Shown: positions 8,171 through 16,960, counted from the stretch's first letter. The stretch: DNA of 64,000 bases from Clostridia bacterium (GCA_017539905.1 JAFYBZ010000041.1:48019-112018), one strand, 5' to 3'. Notes: generated by a model not told the origin, from the sequence alone. Made by a program: numbers and translations.

Positions 8171-9724
8171 TTAGTGATTTTTTATGATTTTTTTTGCAAC
8201 TTTTATTCCATCAATTGCAGATGTCATTATTCCACCTGCATATCCTGCACCTTCACCACACGGGAAAACGCCTGAAATACTAGCGTTCATGGCATCACCT
8301 CTAATTATTCTAACAGGTGATGAACTTCTAGACTCTACAGCTGTAAGCAATGCATCGTTTTTATCAAATCCGTTTAGTTTGGCGCCGAAGTATTTTATTC
8401 CATTTTTAAGAGTCTTGTTTATATAATCAGGGAATAGATCATTAAGATTACAATAGGTAATACCTGGTTTATAGGTCGGTTGTGGCGACTGATAGTCATC
8501 GCTACCATTGCCTATATAGTCTCCTACTCTTTGTACTGGCGCATTATAATTGCTTCCAGCCATTTTAAACGCCTTTTGTTCAAGTTCTTTTTGAAAATAT
8601 ACACCATTTAGTGGGTTATCGTCTTTCATATAGTCTTCTGGAGTAATGTTTACTAGCAAGGCAGAGTTTGCATTCTCTCCGCTTCTATCAAAATAACTCA
8701 TTCCATTTGTAACTATTTCGCCCTCATCCGAAGAAGAAGCCATAACAAATCCTCCTGGACACATGCAAAATGTATAACAAGATCTGCCATCTTCCCCATG
8801 GTATGCCATTTTGTACTCTGCAGGTGGAAGGTTAAGCTTTGTTTGACTGCCATATTGTGCATTATTTATATCACTTTGCAAGTGTTCAATTCTAACTCCA
8901 ACAGAGAAAGGTTTAGGTTCCATTCTAACACCTAGTTCTTTTAGCTTTTCAAATGTTGAACGTGCACTATGACCAATAGCAAGTATAGTAGTATTAGTTT
9001 CTATTCTATCGCCAGTATTTGTAATTACAGCTTGTATTGTTTGTGACGATTGGTGATCGCCACTACATTCAAAGTCAACTACTTTAGTATTAAATCTTAC
9101 TTCTCCACCAAGTCTAATGATTTCTTCCCTCATGCTTTTAACTAGTTTTCTTAAATTATCCGTTCCAATGTGTGGCTTAGATAAATACATTATTTCTTCT
9201 GGTGCACCAAATTTAACGAAAGTCTCTAATACAGTTTTGTTTAAATCGGAATTTATATTTGTTGTTAGTTTTCCATCAGAAAAAGTGCCTGCACCACCCT
9301 CGCCAAATTGAATATTTGAATTTGGATTTAATTTTCGATTGTTTATAAACTCCTCAACATCTTTTTCTCTTTCTTCAATAGATTTTCCTTGCTCTAGCAA
9401 TATTGGGTTATATCCATTTAATGCAAGTGTGTATGCAGCAAATAATCCGGCAGGACCAGCACCAACTACAACTGGTCTTTTATCTAAAATCTTCTTATTA
9501 TCTACTAACAAAAGATTCTTTTTCTCTTCTCTTTTTTCACCTTGCATTAACAAATCTAATGAATATGAAAAATGTATATCATCTTTTTTACGAGCATCAA
9601 CAGATTTTTTAAGAATGTGCCATTCGACAACTTTTGAAATATCTATTTTATTCTTTTTACAAGCCAGATTAAAAACATCTTCGTTTGAAAGATTATCATA
9701 TACTTTAATATTAGAAATAATCAT
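8171..9724 (-). CDS. NAD(P)/FAD-dependent oxidoreductase (COG2509-type)
   Basis: This 517-residue protein matches the uncharacterised FAD-dependent dehydrogenase family. After an N-terminal domain of about 85 residues comes the Rossmann FAD-binding motif VVVGAGPAGLFAAY (about residues 86-99), then E-Q-G for the ribose. A QFGEGGAGTFSDGKL segment characteristic of the family follows, then a second nucleotide-binding region and, near the C-terminus, the FAD-closing motif FPCGEGAGYAGGI. It has no signal peptide and is cytoplasmic. The start follows an AAGGAGG site. It lies downstream of cysS on the same strand, separated by a hairpin, so it is probably a separate or partly coupled unit. The substrate is unknown. 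Confidence 0.85.
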   Translation of the reverse strand: MIISNIKVYDNLSNEDVFNLACKKNKIDISKVVEWHILKKSVDARKKDDIHFSYSLDLLMQGEKREEKKNLLLVDNKKILDKRPVVVGAGPAGLFAAYTLALNGYNPILLEQGKSIEEREKDVEEFINNRKLNPNSNIQFGEGGAGTFSDGKLTTNINSDLNKTVLETFVKFGAPEEIMYLSKPHIGTDNLRKLVKSMREEIIRLGGEVRFNTKVVDFECSGDHQSSQTIQAVITNTGDRIETNTTILAIGHSARSTFEKLKELGVRMEPKPFSVGVRIEHLQSDINNAQYGSQTKLNLPPAEYKMAYHGEDGRSCYTFCMCPGGFVMASSSDEGEIVTNGMSYFDRSGENANSALLVNITPEDYMKDDNPLNGVYFQKELEQKAFKMAGSNYNAPVQRVGDYIGNGSDDYQSPQPTYKPGITYCNLNDLFPDYINKTLKNGIKYFGAKLNGFDKNDALLTAVESRSSSPVRIIRGDAMNASISGVFPCGEGAGYAGGIMTSAIDGIKVAKKIIKNH

Positions 9725-9762
9725 TTGTTCCTCCTTGGCGATTGATAATCACTACTACAAAT

Positions 9763-9784
9763 AAAATGGCGACCAATGGTCGCC
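9763..9784 (-). terminator. Terminator-like hairpin after cysS
   Basis: GGCGACC/GGTCGCC stem of 7 bp with a three-base loop, followed on the minus strand by ATTTTATTT. The U-tract is broken, so termination may be partial. Confidence 0.6.
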
Positions 9785-9791
9785 GATATGA

Positions 9792-11246
9792 TTATTGTAA
9801 TTCTTTAATATTCCATGTTGTTCCATCTTTGCCATCTAATAATACTATGCCTTTTTCGTCCAAACCGTTTCTAATTTCATCTGCTCTAGCGTAGTCTTTA
9901 TTTGCCTTTGCTTCTTTTCTTTCATCAATTAGTTTTTCAATTTCATCAGAAGTAATACTAAGCTTACCAAGATATTTGTTCTTCAAATCATTTAGAAATT
10001 CTTCAGGCTCTTCTTCAAAGATAGCTAGAATGTTATAAAGTTCAATCACTTTATCTTTGATTTGTTTTAATAGATTTGATTTAGTTTGAGCATCCATTTT
10101 TTTATCTGCAATTATTGTATTTAAATATTTCATTACAGCAAATAGATTTGCATATGCAGATGCTGTGTTAAAATCATCATCCATTGCTTCAACAAAATCA
10201 GGCTCTATTTTTTCAAACACTTCATCATTTACCACTTCACCATTTGCAGGAACATTTGCCAATATCCTATTGATTTCATTGAATGTATTATAGAAATAAT
10301 ACATATGTTTTTCTGCAAGTAAAAATTCTTGATCATTAATATCTACTGTACTTGCATAATGCTTTTGCATTAACATATATTTAATTACTTCTTTATTATA
10401 TTTAGCAAGTGCATCTTTTACAGTAAGAGAATTACCTAATGACTTACTCATTTTTTGACCATTAATTGTAATTAAACCATTATGAATCCAATACTTAGCA
10501 AATTGTTTTCCAGTAAGTGCTTCTGTTTGTGCAATTTCGTTTTCATGATGTGGGAATAATAAATCTTTACCGCCACCATGAATATCTATTTGCTCACCGA
10601 GATAACGAAGATTCATTGCAGAGCATTCAATATGCCAGCCAGGTCTTCCTTTACCCCATGGTGAGTCCCAAGAAATTTCTCCTTCTTTTGCAGACTTCCA
10701 TAAAGCAAAATCTAAAGGATCTCTTTTACCTTCTTCTACATCTTTACGAACACCATTTAACATGTCATCAGGATTTCTTTTTGAAAGCTTACCATATCCA
10801 GGAAAACTTTTGACGCTATAATAAACGTCTCCTCTTTCTGATGGATAAGCGTGGCCTTTTTCAATTAACTTAGAAACAAACTCTATAATGTTTTGAATAT
10901 TTTCTGATGCTTTTGGTTCTATGTCCGGAACTCTAACTCCAAGTAAATTCATTACTCTTTCAACTTCATTAATTCTATCTTGAGAATACTCTAATGCATT
11001 AATTCCAAGTTGATTTGCTCTTGCAATAATTTTGTCATCAACATCTGTATAGTTTCTAACATAAGTAACTTTATAACCTTTATACTCTAAATATCTTCTA
11101 ATGATATCAAAAGTAACTGCTTGCTTTGCATGACCGATATGACAGTCATCATACACCGTAATTCCACAAGCATACATTTTTACCTCTGGTGCATTTAGTG
11201 GTTCAAATTCTTCTTTTGTTTTTGACATTGAATTGTGTATCTTCAT
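9792..11246 (-). CDS. cysS: Cysteinyl-tRNA synthetase
   Basis: A class I aminoacyl-tRNA synthetase that charges tRNA-Cys. The 484-residue length is normal. The HIGH signature appears as HIGHAKQ, just after the zinc-binding cysteine of YACGITVYDD. GWHIECSAM and HHENEIAQ supply the other zinc ligands, and KMSKSLGN is the KMSKS loop. A helical DALR domain follows, and the C-terminal LIDERKEAKANKDYARADEIR stretch is typical of CysRS. The ATG is preceded by GGAGGAG. It is transcribed from its own promoter just upstream. Cytoplasmic and essential. Confidence 0.97.
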   Translation of the reverse strand: MKIHNSMSKTKEEFEPLNAPEVKMYACGITVYDDCHIGHAKQAVTFDIIRRYLEYKGYKVTYVRNYTDVDDKIIARANQLGINALEYSQDRINEVERVMNLLGVRVPDIEPKASENIQNIIEFVSKLIEKGHAYPSERGDVYYSVKSFPGYGKLSKRNPDDMLNGVRKDVEEGKRDPLDFALWKSAKEGEISWDSPWGKGRPGWHIECSAMNLRYLGEQIDIHGGGKDLLFPHHENEIAQTEALTGKQFAKYWIHNGLITINGQKMSKSLGNSLTVKDALAKYNKEVIKYMLMQKHYASTVDINDQEFLLAEKHMYYFYNTFNEINRILANVPANGEVVNDEVFEKIEPDFVEAMDDDFNTASAYANLFAVMKYLNTIIADKKMDAQTKSNLLKQIKDKVIELYNILAIFEEEPEEFLNDLKNKYLGKLSITSDEIEKLIDERKEAKANKDYARADEIRNGLDEKGIVLLDGKDGTTWNIKELQ

Positions 11247-11281
11247 GCCATATCTCCTCCTTCTTTTCTAAATTAGCTGTC

Positions 11282-11310
11282 ATTATATCACAAAAAATGC
11301 CCTTTTTCAA
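11282..11310 (-). promoter_or_regulatory. cysS promoter
   Basis: Minus-strand TTGAAA (11310-11305), 17-base spacer, TATAAT (11287-11282), about 35 bases before the cysS ATG. There is no T-box leader here. Confidence 0.7.
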
Positions 11311-11324
11311 CGATTTTAGGCAAT

Positions 11325-11350
11325 AAAAAAAGAGCACTAAATGTGCTCTT
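11325..11350 (-). terminator. Intrinsic terminator after the small SLH gene
   Basis: AGAGCAC/GTGCTCT stem with a five-base loop and a run of T on the minus strand. It lies about 115 bases after the stop of the SLH gene; the bases in between hold only a small GGCGAT/ATCGCC hairpin (11444-11460). Confidence 0.75.
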
Positions 11351-11467
11351 AAATGGTCATCTTTCGTACTTCGTTGATATGATACTGCCATCTATCTTGT
11401 GTACCTTAGTCGATTTTGCATTCGTATTCAAAATATATCATATGGCGATAAGTAATCGCCTTACATA

Positions 11468-12223
11468 CTAATATACTCTCATGATAGCACGAGTTGCATC
11501 GGCTCTTGTAAGTTTATCATGTGGTCTTAATTCAACTTCCATATTTGCATCTGTTGGAAGCATTCCTTGGAATAAATCATATCTACATGCATGTTTAATA
11601 TATGATTTTTCTTCTTCAGTAACTCCATCGATATCTGTGAAGTTTGGTAGGTATCCATCTGTAAATTTTGGAATATCTTTCATCTTAACCTGTATTTTAG
11701 ATAAAATCAAAATTGCTTCTAATCTAGTAATTGGCTCATTAATGTTATCAATTGTAAATTGATTTTCATCAAGCACGCCATGTAATTCTGCTACTGCTAC
11801 ATAAGGAGCTGCCCAATGTTCAAATGGTGTATCATATCTTGTAAAATCAAAACTCTTATTTACAGATACACCAATTGCAATTTTGATGAATTCTCCTCTT
11901 GTAATATTATTGTTAGGTCTAAATGTTCCATCTTCATATCCAGAAATCAATTTGGTACCTTTATTATCAATAGTAATACGAGTAGCCTTATCAATTTCGT
12001 TTATAGCAGAATGGTATTTAAACACTTGCTCTTTTGTTTGATAATCTAATTTCAACTTGCCCCTTTCATCATATACTTCTATATATAGATCAGAAAAAGG
12101 TGGCTTTTCTATCTCATTTGATTTAATAAATTCAGCATTAGGATTAACAATATTTGTAAGAGCAAAAGCAGCAGATATACATATTATAAATACAAAAATA
12201 ATTGCAAAAATTATTTTTTTCAT
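11468..12223 (-). CDS. SLH-domain surface protein (251 aa)
   Basis: The protein begins with a signal sequence or membrane anchor (KK followed by a hydrophobic stretch to about residue 22). A short linker leads to three S-layer homology repeats covering nearly all the rest: the first has SGYEDGTFRPNNNITRGEF, the second HWAAPYVAVAELHGVLD then NEPITRLEA, and the third FTDIDGV, RPHDKLTRADATRAI. SLH domains bind pyruvylated secondary cell-wall polymers, which fits the CsaB homolog at 58204-59292. There is almost no extra domain, so it may be a bare anchor or a minor S-layer component. It has its own ribosome binding site (AAAGGAG) and is followed by a terminator. Confidence 0.85.
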   Translation of the reverse strand: MKKIIFAIIFVFIICISAAFALTNIVNPNAEFIKSNEIEKPPFSDLYIEVYDERGKLKLDYQTKEQVFKYHSAINEIDKATRITIDNKGTKLISGYEDGTFRPNNNITRGEFIKIAIGVSVNKSFDFTRYDTPFEHWAAPYVAVAELHGVLDENQFTIDNINEPITRLEAILILSKIQVKMKDIPKFTDGYLPNFTDIDGVTEEEKSYIKHACRYDLFQGMLPTDANMEVELRPHDKLTRADATRAIMRVY

Positions 12224-12312
12224 ACTAATCTCCTTTTACCTAAATACGTATAAATTTTATAGTACTTATTAGCAATTTACAACGCATGTAATTGTATTGT
12301 AATATTTATTTA

Positions 12313-12984
12313 TCAATACTCTATCATTCCAGCAGTATCACAAACTGGAAGAGAAAAGCTAATTGCTCCACTTGGTGTGTTTACTCCAACTTGTTCTTTA
12401 ATTGCCTTCATTATGTTTTGTGTTGTATCCTTTTTAGTAACAATAAAAATCATTTCTTTTTCTGCACCAATTAATGTTCCAAAAAACTTTTGAGCATCCT
12501 CTGTACTAGTTCCTCTTGCATGAACTACAGTTCCACCTTGAGCTCCTGCACTTCTTGCAACATCCATTACTGTTTCTGTATATCCTCTATTAGCAATTAT
12601 GACTAACAATTGAGTTTCAGTTTCCAATTCGTATCCCTCGCCTTCTTTATCAACATCAATACCACTAATCAGTTTTTTCAATGTATGCATTCCATCTATA
12701 CTTTCCATCGGAACTGTAAAAGAAATACCAACTCCAATTTTTTTCATCTGCATAATTATTTCTAGTTTTTTTAATACTTCTTTAGATTGGTCAAGAGTCA
12801 TAAAACTAAAAATAACAAATTTTTCACTATTACCTATTCCGAGTAACTCAAGAGTTTCTTTAGTAGCTGTTCCCTGACCATACATTCCAAGACTTAAAGT
12901 AATACCATTTTGTCTAAAGAAATCTACATATTTTTCACTTTTGTTTCTTTCACCAATAGTAATGGCTACTACCGCGTTTTCCAT
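12313..12984 (-). CDS. PII-like double-domain regulatory protein
   Basis: The 223-residue cytoplasmic protein contains two PII-like ferredoxin-fold halves, about residues 1-110 and 115-223. The second half shows the PII-type pattern ANRGYTETVMDVARSAGAQGGTVVHARGTS, followed by EKEMIFIVTKKDTTQNIMKAI, as in nitrogen regulator PII and relatives. The uridylylated tyrosine loop of classical GlnB is not evident. It is the last gene of an operon with the DUF1538 membrane protein, 15 bases after it, and has a good AGGAGG site. PII proteins typically bind small nucleotides and control a partner, often a membrane transporter, so control of the DUF1538 protein is a reasonable inference. The effector is unknown. 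Confidence 0.8.
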   Translation of the reverse strand: MENAVVAITIGERNKSEKYVDFFRQNGITLSLGMYGQGTATKETLELLGIGNSEKFVIFSFMTLDQSKEVLKKLEIIMQMKKIGVGISFTVPMESIDGMHTLKKLISGIDVDKEGEGYELETETQLLVIIANRGYTETVMDVARSAGAQGGTVVHARGTSTEDAQKFFGTLIGAEKEMIFIVTKKDTTQNIMKAIKEQVGVNTPSGAISFSLPVCDTAGMIEY

Positions 12985-12999
12985 AGTAGGCCTCCTAAC

Positions 13000-13215
13000 T
13001 TAATTACTTTCTACTTGTGCACTAGAGATCTTTCTTTTGAAAACAATTATCTCATCATCAATAGCAGCTTGTTTTTCGTTTTCAACAAGCATACTCTTAT
13101 ATTTATAAACTGCTCCAATTATTTGAATAGTTATCAATGGCATCAATGCAACAATCGCTACTAATCCAAAAGCATCTTTCATTACATTTATATTATATCT
13201 TCCGTGATGCTTCAC
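13000..13215 (-). pseudogene. C-terminal remnant of the DUF1538 protein, displaced by a frameshift
   Basis: This frame, readable from a GTG at 13215, encodes the piece expected after the preceding DUF1538 frame: KDAFGLVAIVALMPLITIQIIG is the counterpart of DSFGLVALCSVGPIIAVMILG in the first repeat. The two frames overlap by 23 bases. Joining them at EAS then GRYNINVMKDAFG requires skipping one base around 13206 (TCACGGA on the minus strand). The GTG has only a weak ribosome binding site. It is most simply one gene with a single-base insertion, either a real mutation or an assembly error; independent translation by coupling is less likely. Confidence 0.65.
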
Positions 13216-14548
13216 ATATACCTACCATAAGTGGTAATAAAAAGCTGGCGGTAAGCGGTCCGGATGTAACACCACCACTATCAAATGCGATACCAACAAA
13301 TATTTCTGGTGTAACAATAGTTAATAACATTGCAAACACATATCCTGGTAATATAAAGCATAAAAACGGAATTCCAAACCATGATCTCAAACAACAAATA
13401 ACTAATGCTATGCTCATACCAACAGATAATGTTGTTAAAAGAATTCTTTCAGAAACCATTCCATCAGTAATAGTACTTACTTGCTTTACTAAAACTTGTA
13501 CCGCCGGTTCTGCTTGTACAACAAAATATCCTATAACTGCAATAATAGGAAGGATTAATATTTTATGTTGTATATGCATTAATGCTTCGCCTAAAGTATT
13601 ACCAACTGGCAGGAATCCTTTATCTACTCCCACTAAGAAAATTACTAATCCAATAAAAGTATAAACAAATCCGACCAATACTTTTAAATTTTCTTTTTTA
13701 GGAAGTTTCAAAGAAAAAGCATTATACAATAAATAAAAAATCAAAATTGGAGATAGTGATTTAATTACTGTAAGTGCACATTTTGGCACCTCAGATAAAA
13801 AAATATTACTAATATCTTTTGAGCTATCTACACTTTGAATTATAAAAGGTGTATATTCTCCACCATTAATTTTATAAATTAATCCAAGAATCATAACAGC
13901 TATAATAGGTCCAACAGAACAAAGTGCAACAAGTCCAAAGCTGTCATTTTCTGAATTCTTATCATTTCTAATTGATGCCGCACCAAGGCCTAATGCAATA
14001 ATAAATGGGACTGTCATCGGTCCAGTTGTAACACCACCACTATCAAAACTAAGTGGCATAAAATTTTGAGGAACAAAAAATGCAAGTATAAAAACTATTA
14101 TATATAGAATCAATAATAATCTAGACAATCTAATTTTAAACGCAATTCTACACATAGCAATTGCGAGAAAAATACCTACTCCAATTCCAACAGAAGAAAT
14201 CAATATAGCACTATTAACTTCTGTTATTTGAGTAGCAAGCACATTTAAATCAGGCTCTGCAATTGTTGTAATTGTACCTACAATAAATGCAACAAGAGCA
14301 ATAAGCCATATTTTTTTACTCTTACTTAAATTAGCACCAATTCTTTCTCCAATAAGCGACATTGACATTTCTGCTCCAAGAGAAAAGAAACCAATTCCAA
14401 TTGTTAAGAACAATGCGCCCACCAAGAACATAATCATAAGCTCAGTAGAAACAGGTGTAACAAAGAAACAAATAAGTGCAACAATTATTGTAATTGGTAA
14501 AACTGAAGAAAGTGCTTCTTTAATCTTTTCCTTTAGTTTCTCGTTCAT
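13193..14548 (-). CDS. DUF1538 integral membrane protein (frame ends early)
   Basis: A polytopic membrane protein of 451 residues built from two homologous halves. Each half ends in a glycine-rich signature, DSGGVTTGPMTVPF near residue 170 and DSGGVTSGPLTASF near 425. I recognise this as the DUF1538 family, whose function I do not know; the repeat architecture resembles transporters or channels. After the second signature the frame stops at RKI-stop, while the remaining conserved segment continues in another frame (13000-13215). The gene follows a two-TM protein by 16 bases and precedes a PII-like gene, suggesting a regulated transport or sensing module. Confidence 0.75.
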   Translation of the reverse strand: MNEKLKEKIKEALSSVLPITIIVALICFFVTPVSTELMIMFLVGALFLTIGIGFFSLGAEMSMSLIGERIGANLSKSKKIWLIALVAFIVGTITTIAEPDLNVLATQITEVNSAILISSVGIGVGIFLAIAMCRIAFKIRLSRLLLILYIIVFILAFFVPQNFMPLSFDSGGVTTGPMTVPFIIALGLGAASIRNDKNSENDSFGLVALCSVGPIIAVMILGLIYKINGGEYTPFIIQSVDSSKDISNIFLSEVPKCALTVIKSLSPILIFYLLYNAFSLKLPKKENLKVLVGFVYTFIGLVIFLVGVDKGFLPVGNTLGEALMHIQHKILILPIIAVIGYFVVQAEPAVQVLVKQVSTITDGMVSERILLTTLSVGMSIALVICCLRSWFGIPFLCFILPGYVFAMLLTIVTPEIFVGIAFDSGGVTSGPLTASFLLPLMVGICEASRKI

Positions 14549-14564
14549 TTTATCTCCTTAAATG

Positions 14565-15209
14565 CTATTGTCTAGTAAATGATTCTCTTATTTCCTCGTC
14601 TTTCATATAGCTTAAATCTTTATTTTTATTATAATATTCTTCTTTAGTTTCAAATAACATTTGAGCATTAAACATTTGAATATTATCATTCTTCTTTTCT
14701 ATAATTTTTCTTTTCTTAAACACTAAGTTTTCAAGAGCAGCCCAAATGAAAACCCATCCAGTAATTGTAACAATTTCTCTAAAAACATCTCTTGTGATAT
14801 TAAAGAAATCTCCAACGGCATTAATAGTATCTCCCCATGATAAAAACAGAATAACAATCAAGCCAAGTAATGCGATTATAAGAGTTTTACGATTACTCTC
14901 TTTAATATCTAAATTGTTATTAAAAACGCTAACACCATAGTGGTTATTCAAGGCCTTTTCCATTCGCTCTTTATCATCATTAGTAACATTATCACATACA
15001 ACATTTATTCTAATTTTGTATTGTAATGGAATATTGTCTGAGCATTTATCCAAATATTCATAAACATCTTTAGATAGCGTTGTACCTGTTGGATCGTAAG
15101 GATTATAAAAATCTTTTTTATCTTTTAATATAATTGGAATAGTTGCATGTTCTCCATCATCAACATACTTTTTTACTAAATAATCTATCGCATCAAATTT
15201 CTTATTCAT
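14565..15209 (-). CDS. Two-transmembrane protein of unknown function, operon with DUF1538
   Basis: A 214-residue protein with a soluble N-terminal part of about 105 residues. Two hydrophobic segments follow at about 109-128 (TLIIALLGLIVILFLSW) and 142-160 (EIVTITGWVFIWAALENL), then a charged C-terminal tail of about 50 residues. The N-terminal part (IPIILKDKKDFYNPYDPTG, then RINVVCDN) suggests a small alpha/beta domain. I do not recognise a family. It is the first gene of the DUF1538/PII-like operon, with a GGAGG site, and is divergent from the HD-domain gene. It may be an accessory subunit. Confidence 0.6.
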   Translation of the reverse strand: MNKKFDAIDYLVKKYVDDGEHATIPIILKDKKDFYNPYDPTGTTLSKDVYEYLDKCSDNIPLQYKIRINVVCDNVTNDDKERMEKALNNHYGVSVFNNNLDIKESNRKTLIIALLGLIVILFLSWGDTINAVGDFFNITRDVFREIVTITGWVFIWAALENLVFKKRKIIEKKNDNIQMFNAQMLFETKEEYYNKNKDLSYMKDEEIRESFTRQ

Positions 15210-15335
15210 ATTTCCTCCAATCCTCCTATTAAAAATTATACCATTAGATTATTCAATATACAAATAAATGTGACCTTTATAATATCGACAAAAAATACTT
15301 TTTATGATTAAATACTCATGGAAAGGAGCCGCATA

Positions 15336-15797
15336 ATGATACAACAGTACTCACTAAAAAAAGAATTCTTCAATCACATTGTACATGAAGATTATTATCC
15401 ATTTCTTAAAAGCGAATTAAAGAAGTATTATCAACATGGAAAAACAACAATCTTTAAACATTGTAGAAATGTTTCATTTTGCTCATATAAAGTTGGAAAG
15501 AGGATAAGTAAAAAAATAGATTTAGATGCATTAGTTAGATCTGCTTTTATGCATGACTTTTTTATGTATGATTGGCATGAAAAATCAGACACTCATAAGC
15601 TACATGGATATACACATCCAAAAGTAGCTGCAGAAAATGCAAAAAAATACTGTAATGCCACCGAAAAGATGCAAAAGATAATAAAAACTCATATGTGGCC
15701 ACTTACAATCACTAAAATCCCTACAAGCAAGGAAGCCTGGATTCTATGCTTATGCGATAAGCATATAGCCCTAAAAGAGACTATTCATAGACACTAA
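15336..15797 (+). CDS. HD-domain family hydrolase
   Basis: The start is the ATG at 15336 after AAAGGAG; an in-frame ATG at 15318 lies upstream of that site. The 153-residue product carries HD-superfamily metal ligands: the H of FKHCRNV, the doublet in AFMHDFFMYDW, H of KTHMWPL, and a late D in CDKHIALKE. It is cytoplasmic and compact, with no other domain, so it is probably a metal-dependent phosphohydrolase. The substrate cannot be told. A terminator follows directly. Confidence 0.75.
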   Translation: MIQQYSLKKEFFNHIVHEDYYPFLKSELKKYYQHGKTTIFKHCRNVSFCSYKVGKRISKKIDLDALVRSAFMHDFFMYDWHEKSDTHKLHGYTHPKVAAENAKKYCNATEKMQKIIKTHMWPLTITKIPTSKEAWILCLCDKHIALKETIHRH

Positions 15798-15804
15798 ATA
15801 ATCA

Positions 15805-15830
15805 AAAAATGCCTAAATATAGGCATTTTT
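15805..15830 (+). terminator. Intrinsic terminator after the HD gene
   Basis: AAAAATGCCTA/TAGGCATTTTT stem around a five-base loop, ending in a T-run. Confidence 0.8.
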
Positions 15831-15867
15831 TATTATTTTTTGAGGGGTTTAAAAAGCAAAAAAACAT

Positions 15868-15896
15868 TTGACAAAATGACATAATTCTATTATACT
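15868..15896 (+). promoter_or_regulatory. tRNA operon promoter
   Basis: Perfect TTGACA (15868-15873), 17-base spacer, TATACT (15891-15896), about 20 bases before tRNA-His. Confidence 0.8.
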
Positions 15897-15917
15897 AATA
15901 TATGCTTGTTTGATGAT

Positions 15918-15995
15918 GGTGGATGTAGCTCAGTTGGTTAGAGCGCCAGGTTGTGGCCCTGGAGGCCGTGGGTTCGAGTCCCATCTTTCACCCCA
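15918..15995 (+). tRNA. tRNA-His (GTG)
   Basis: The full cloverleaf is visible, with anticodon loop TTGTGGC (anticodon GTG), the extra G at -1 typical of tRNA-His opposite C73, T-loop TTCGAGT and an encoded CCA end. The acceptor stem has a U-U mismatch (positions 6 and 67) and a G-U pair beside it. Confidence 0.95.
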
Positions 15996-16055
15996 TTATT
16001 TAAACTACATACAAAACACTTTATTGAAATTACGCCACATAATTTCATTTTATAT

Positions 16056-16131
16056 TGGGCCGTAGCCAAGTGGTAAGGCACCAGACTTTGACTCTGGCAT
16101 TTCGGCGGTTCGAATCCTCCCGGCCCAGCCA
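16056..16131 (+). tRNA. tRNA-Gln (TTG)
   Basis: The acceptor TGGGCCG pairs perfectly with CGGCCCA. The anticodon loop is CTTTGAC (anticodon TTG), the T-loop is TTCGAAT and CCA is encoded. It is co-transcribed with tRNA-His. Confidence 0.96.
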
Positions 16132-16134
16132 ATA

Positions 16135-16166
16135 AAAAAGTAGATAGCATAAGCTATCTACTTTTT
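16135..16166. terminator. Bidirectional terminator after the tRNAs
   Basis: A 14-bp perfect stem (16135-16148 with 16153-16166) with a four-base loop and A/T runs on both sides. It serves the tRNA operon and the convergent pnuC-nrtR operon. Confidence 0.85.
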
Positions 16167-16227
16167 ATTTTTTGTCTAACAATAATTGTTTCACGTTCAA
16201 TATAATTCGTATTGCGCAAACTTTTTA

Positions 16228-16938
16228 CTATATCCATAAATCGCCCTTTAATGGCTTAAATTTGTACCTTTGAGAAGGTCTAAAGCCTGTTTTTTCTTCC
16301 TTTTCTGATGTTTTGTAACAATACTTAATTATCTTTTTTCTAAAGTTGGATTTATCTACATTTGATTTTGTCACTAGCTCATAAGTTGCTCTTACATCTT
16401 CCAAAGTATATGTTTCACCTAAAAGTTTAAACACAATATCTGTATTATCTATATTACTTCTAAGTCTTTTAAAGCTTATAATAATTTCAAGCAGAGTATT
16501 TTTTATTCTCTCATCCTTCTCTTTTATTTCGTGATAATACTCTATATTATTTCCATCGATTATTTCTTTAGTTTTATAACTATATTTCTTTTGATCAAAC
16601 AAAATTATCTTGTTATCTACTACATCAAAATCTACTAGTTTATATGACTTATCTATTTTCTTAATATACTCTATATTTGTTAGTCCCAAATAAATGATAT
16701 CCACATCGCCTTTTATATTATGTGAAAAAACTTGCTCTAAATGAAATTTGTTTGTACCAATAATTTCCTTTACTTCTTTTTTTAAGTCGCTTTTCATATG
16801 TTCCTTTTTAAAAGGAATTTTCACAAGTGAATTATCTTTTTCCACTAACACTTTTAGCTTTTTATTATCATTCTTTCTAATATTTAAATTCTTTTCATTG
16901 TCTAACACAAATAAACAACATATAAGATTAATACTCAT
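16228..16938 (-). CDS. nrtR: NrtR-type transcriptional regulator (Nudix-like plus winged helix)
   Basis: The N-terminal 150 residues look like a degenerate Nudix domain: LICCLFVLDNE at the start, then LVKIPFK and a helix DLKKEVKEIIG in place of the catalytic Nudix box, so probably non-catalytic. The C-terminal 75 residues match the NrtR winged helix: FKLLGETYTLEDVRATYE, then DKSNFRKKI and FRPSQRYKF. NrtR repressors sense ADP-ribose or related NAD metabolites and control NAD-salvage genes, which fits the pnuC gene in the same operon. I prefer the ATG at 16938, since GGTGATG lies just ahead of it; an ATG at 16950 is possible. Autoregulation is expected. Confidence 0.8.
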   Translation of the reverse strand: MSINLICCLFVLDNEKNLNIRKNDNKKLKVLVEKDNSLVKIPFKKEHMKSDLKKEVKEIIGTNKFHLEQVFSHNIKGDVDIIYLGLTNIEYIKKIDKSYKLVDFDVVDNKIILFDQKKYSYKTKEIIDGNNIEYYHEIKEKDERIKNTLLEIIISFKRLRSNIDNTDIVFKLLGETYTLEDVRATYELVTKSNVDKSNFRKKIIKYCYKTSEKEEKTGFRPSQRYKFKPLKGDLWI

Positions 16939-16960
16939 CTTCATCACCATATTTATTATA

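Noticed and set aside
11203..11391. Minus-strand 62-codon frame overlapping the cysS start
   Set aside because: It spans the cysS promoter and terminator region and has no ribosome binding site; cysS is clear in another frame.
11247..11467. Possible T-box leader for cysS
   Set aside because: The cysS promoter starts only about 35 bases before the ATG and no GGTACCGCG-type element is present.
15938..16150. Minus-strand frame with a GPGGFEPP peptide
   Set aside because: It is the reverse complement of the two tRNA genes, a well-known spurious protein pattern.
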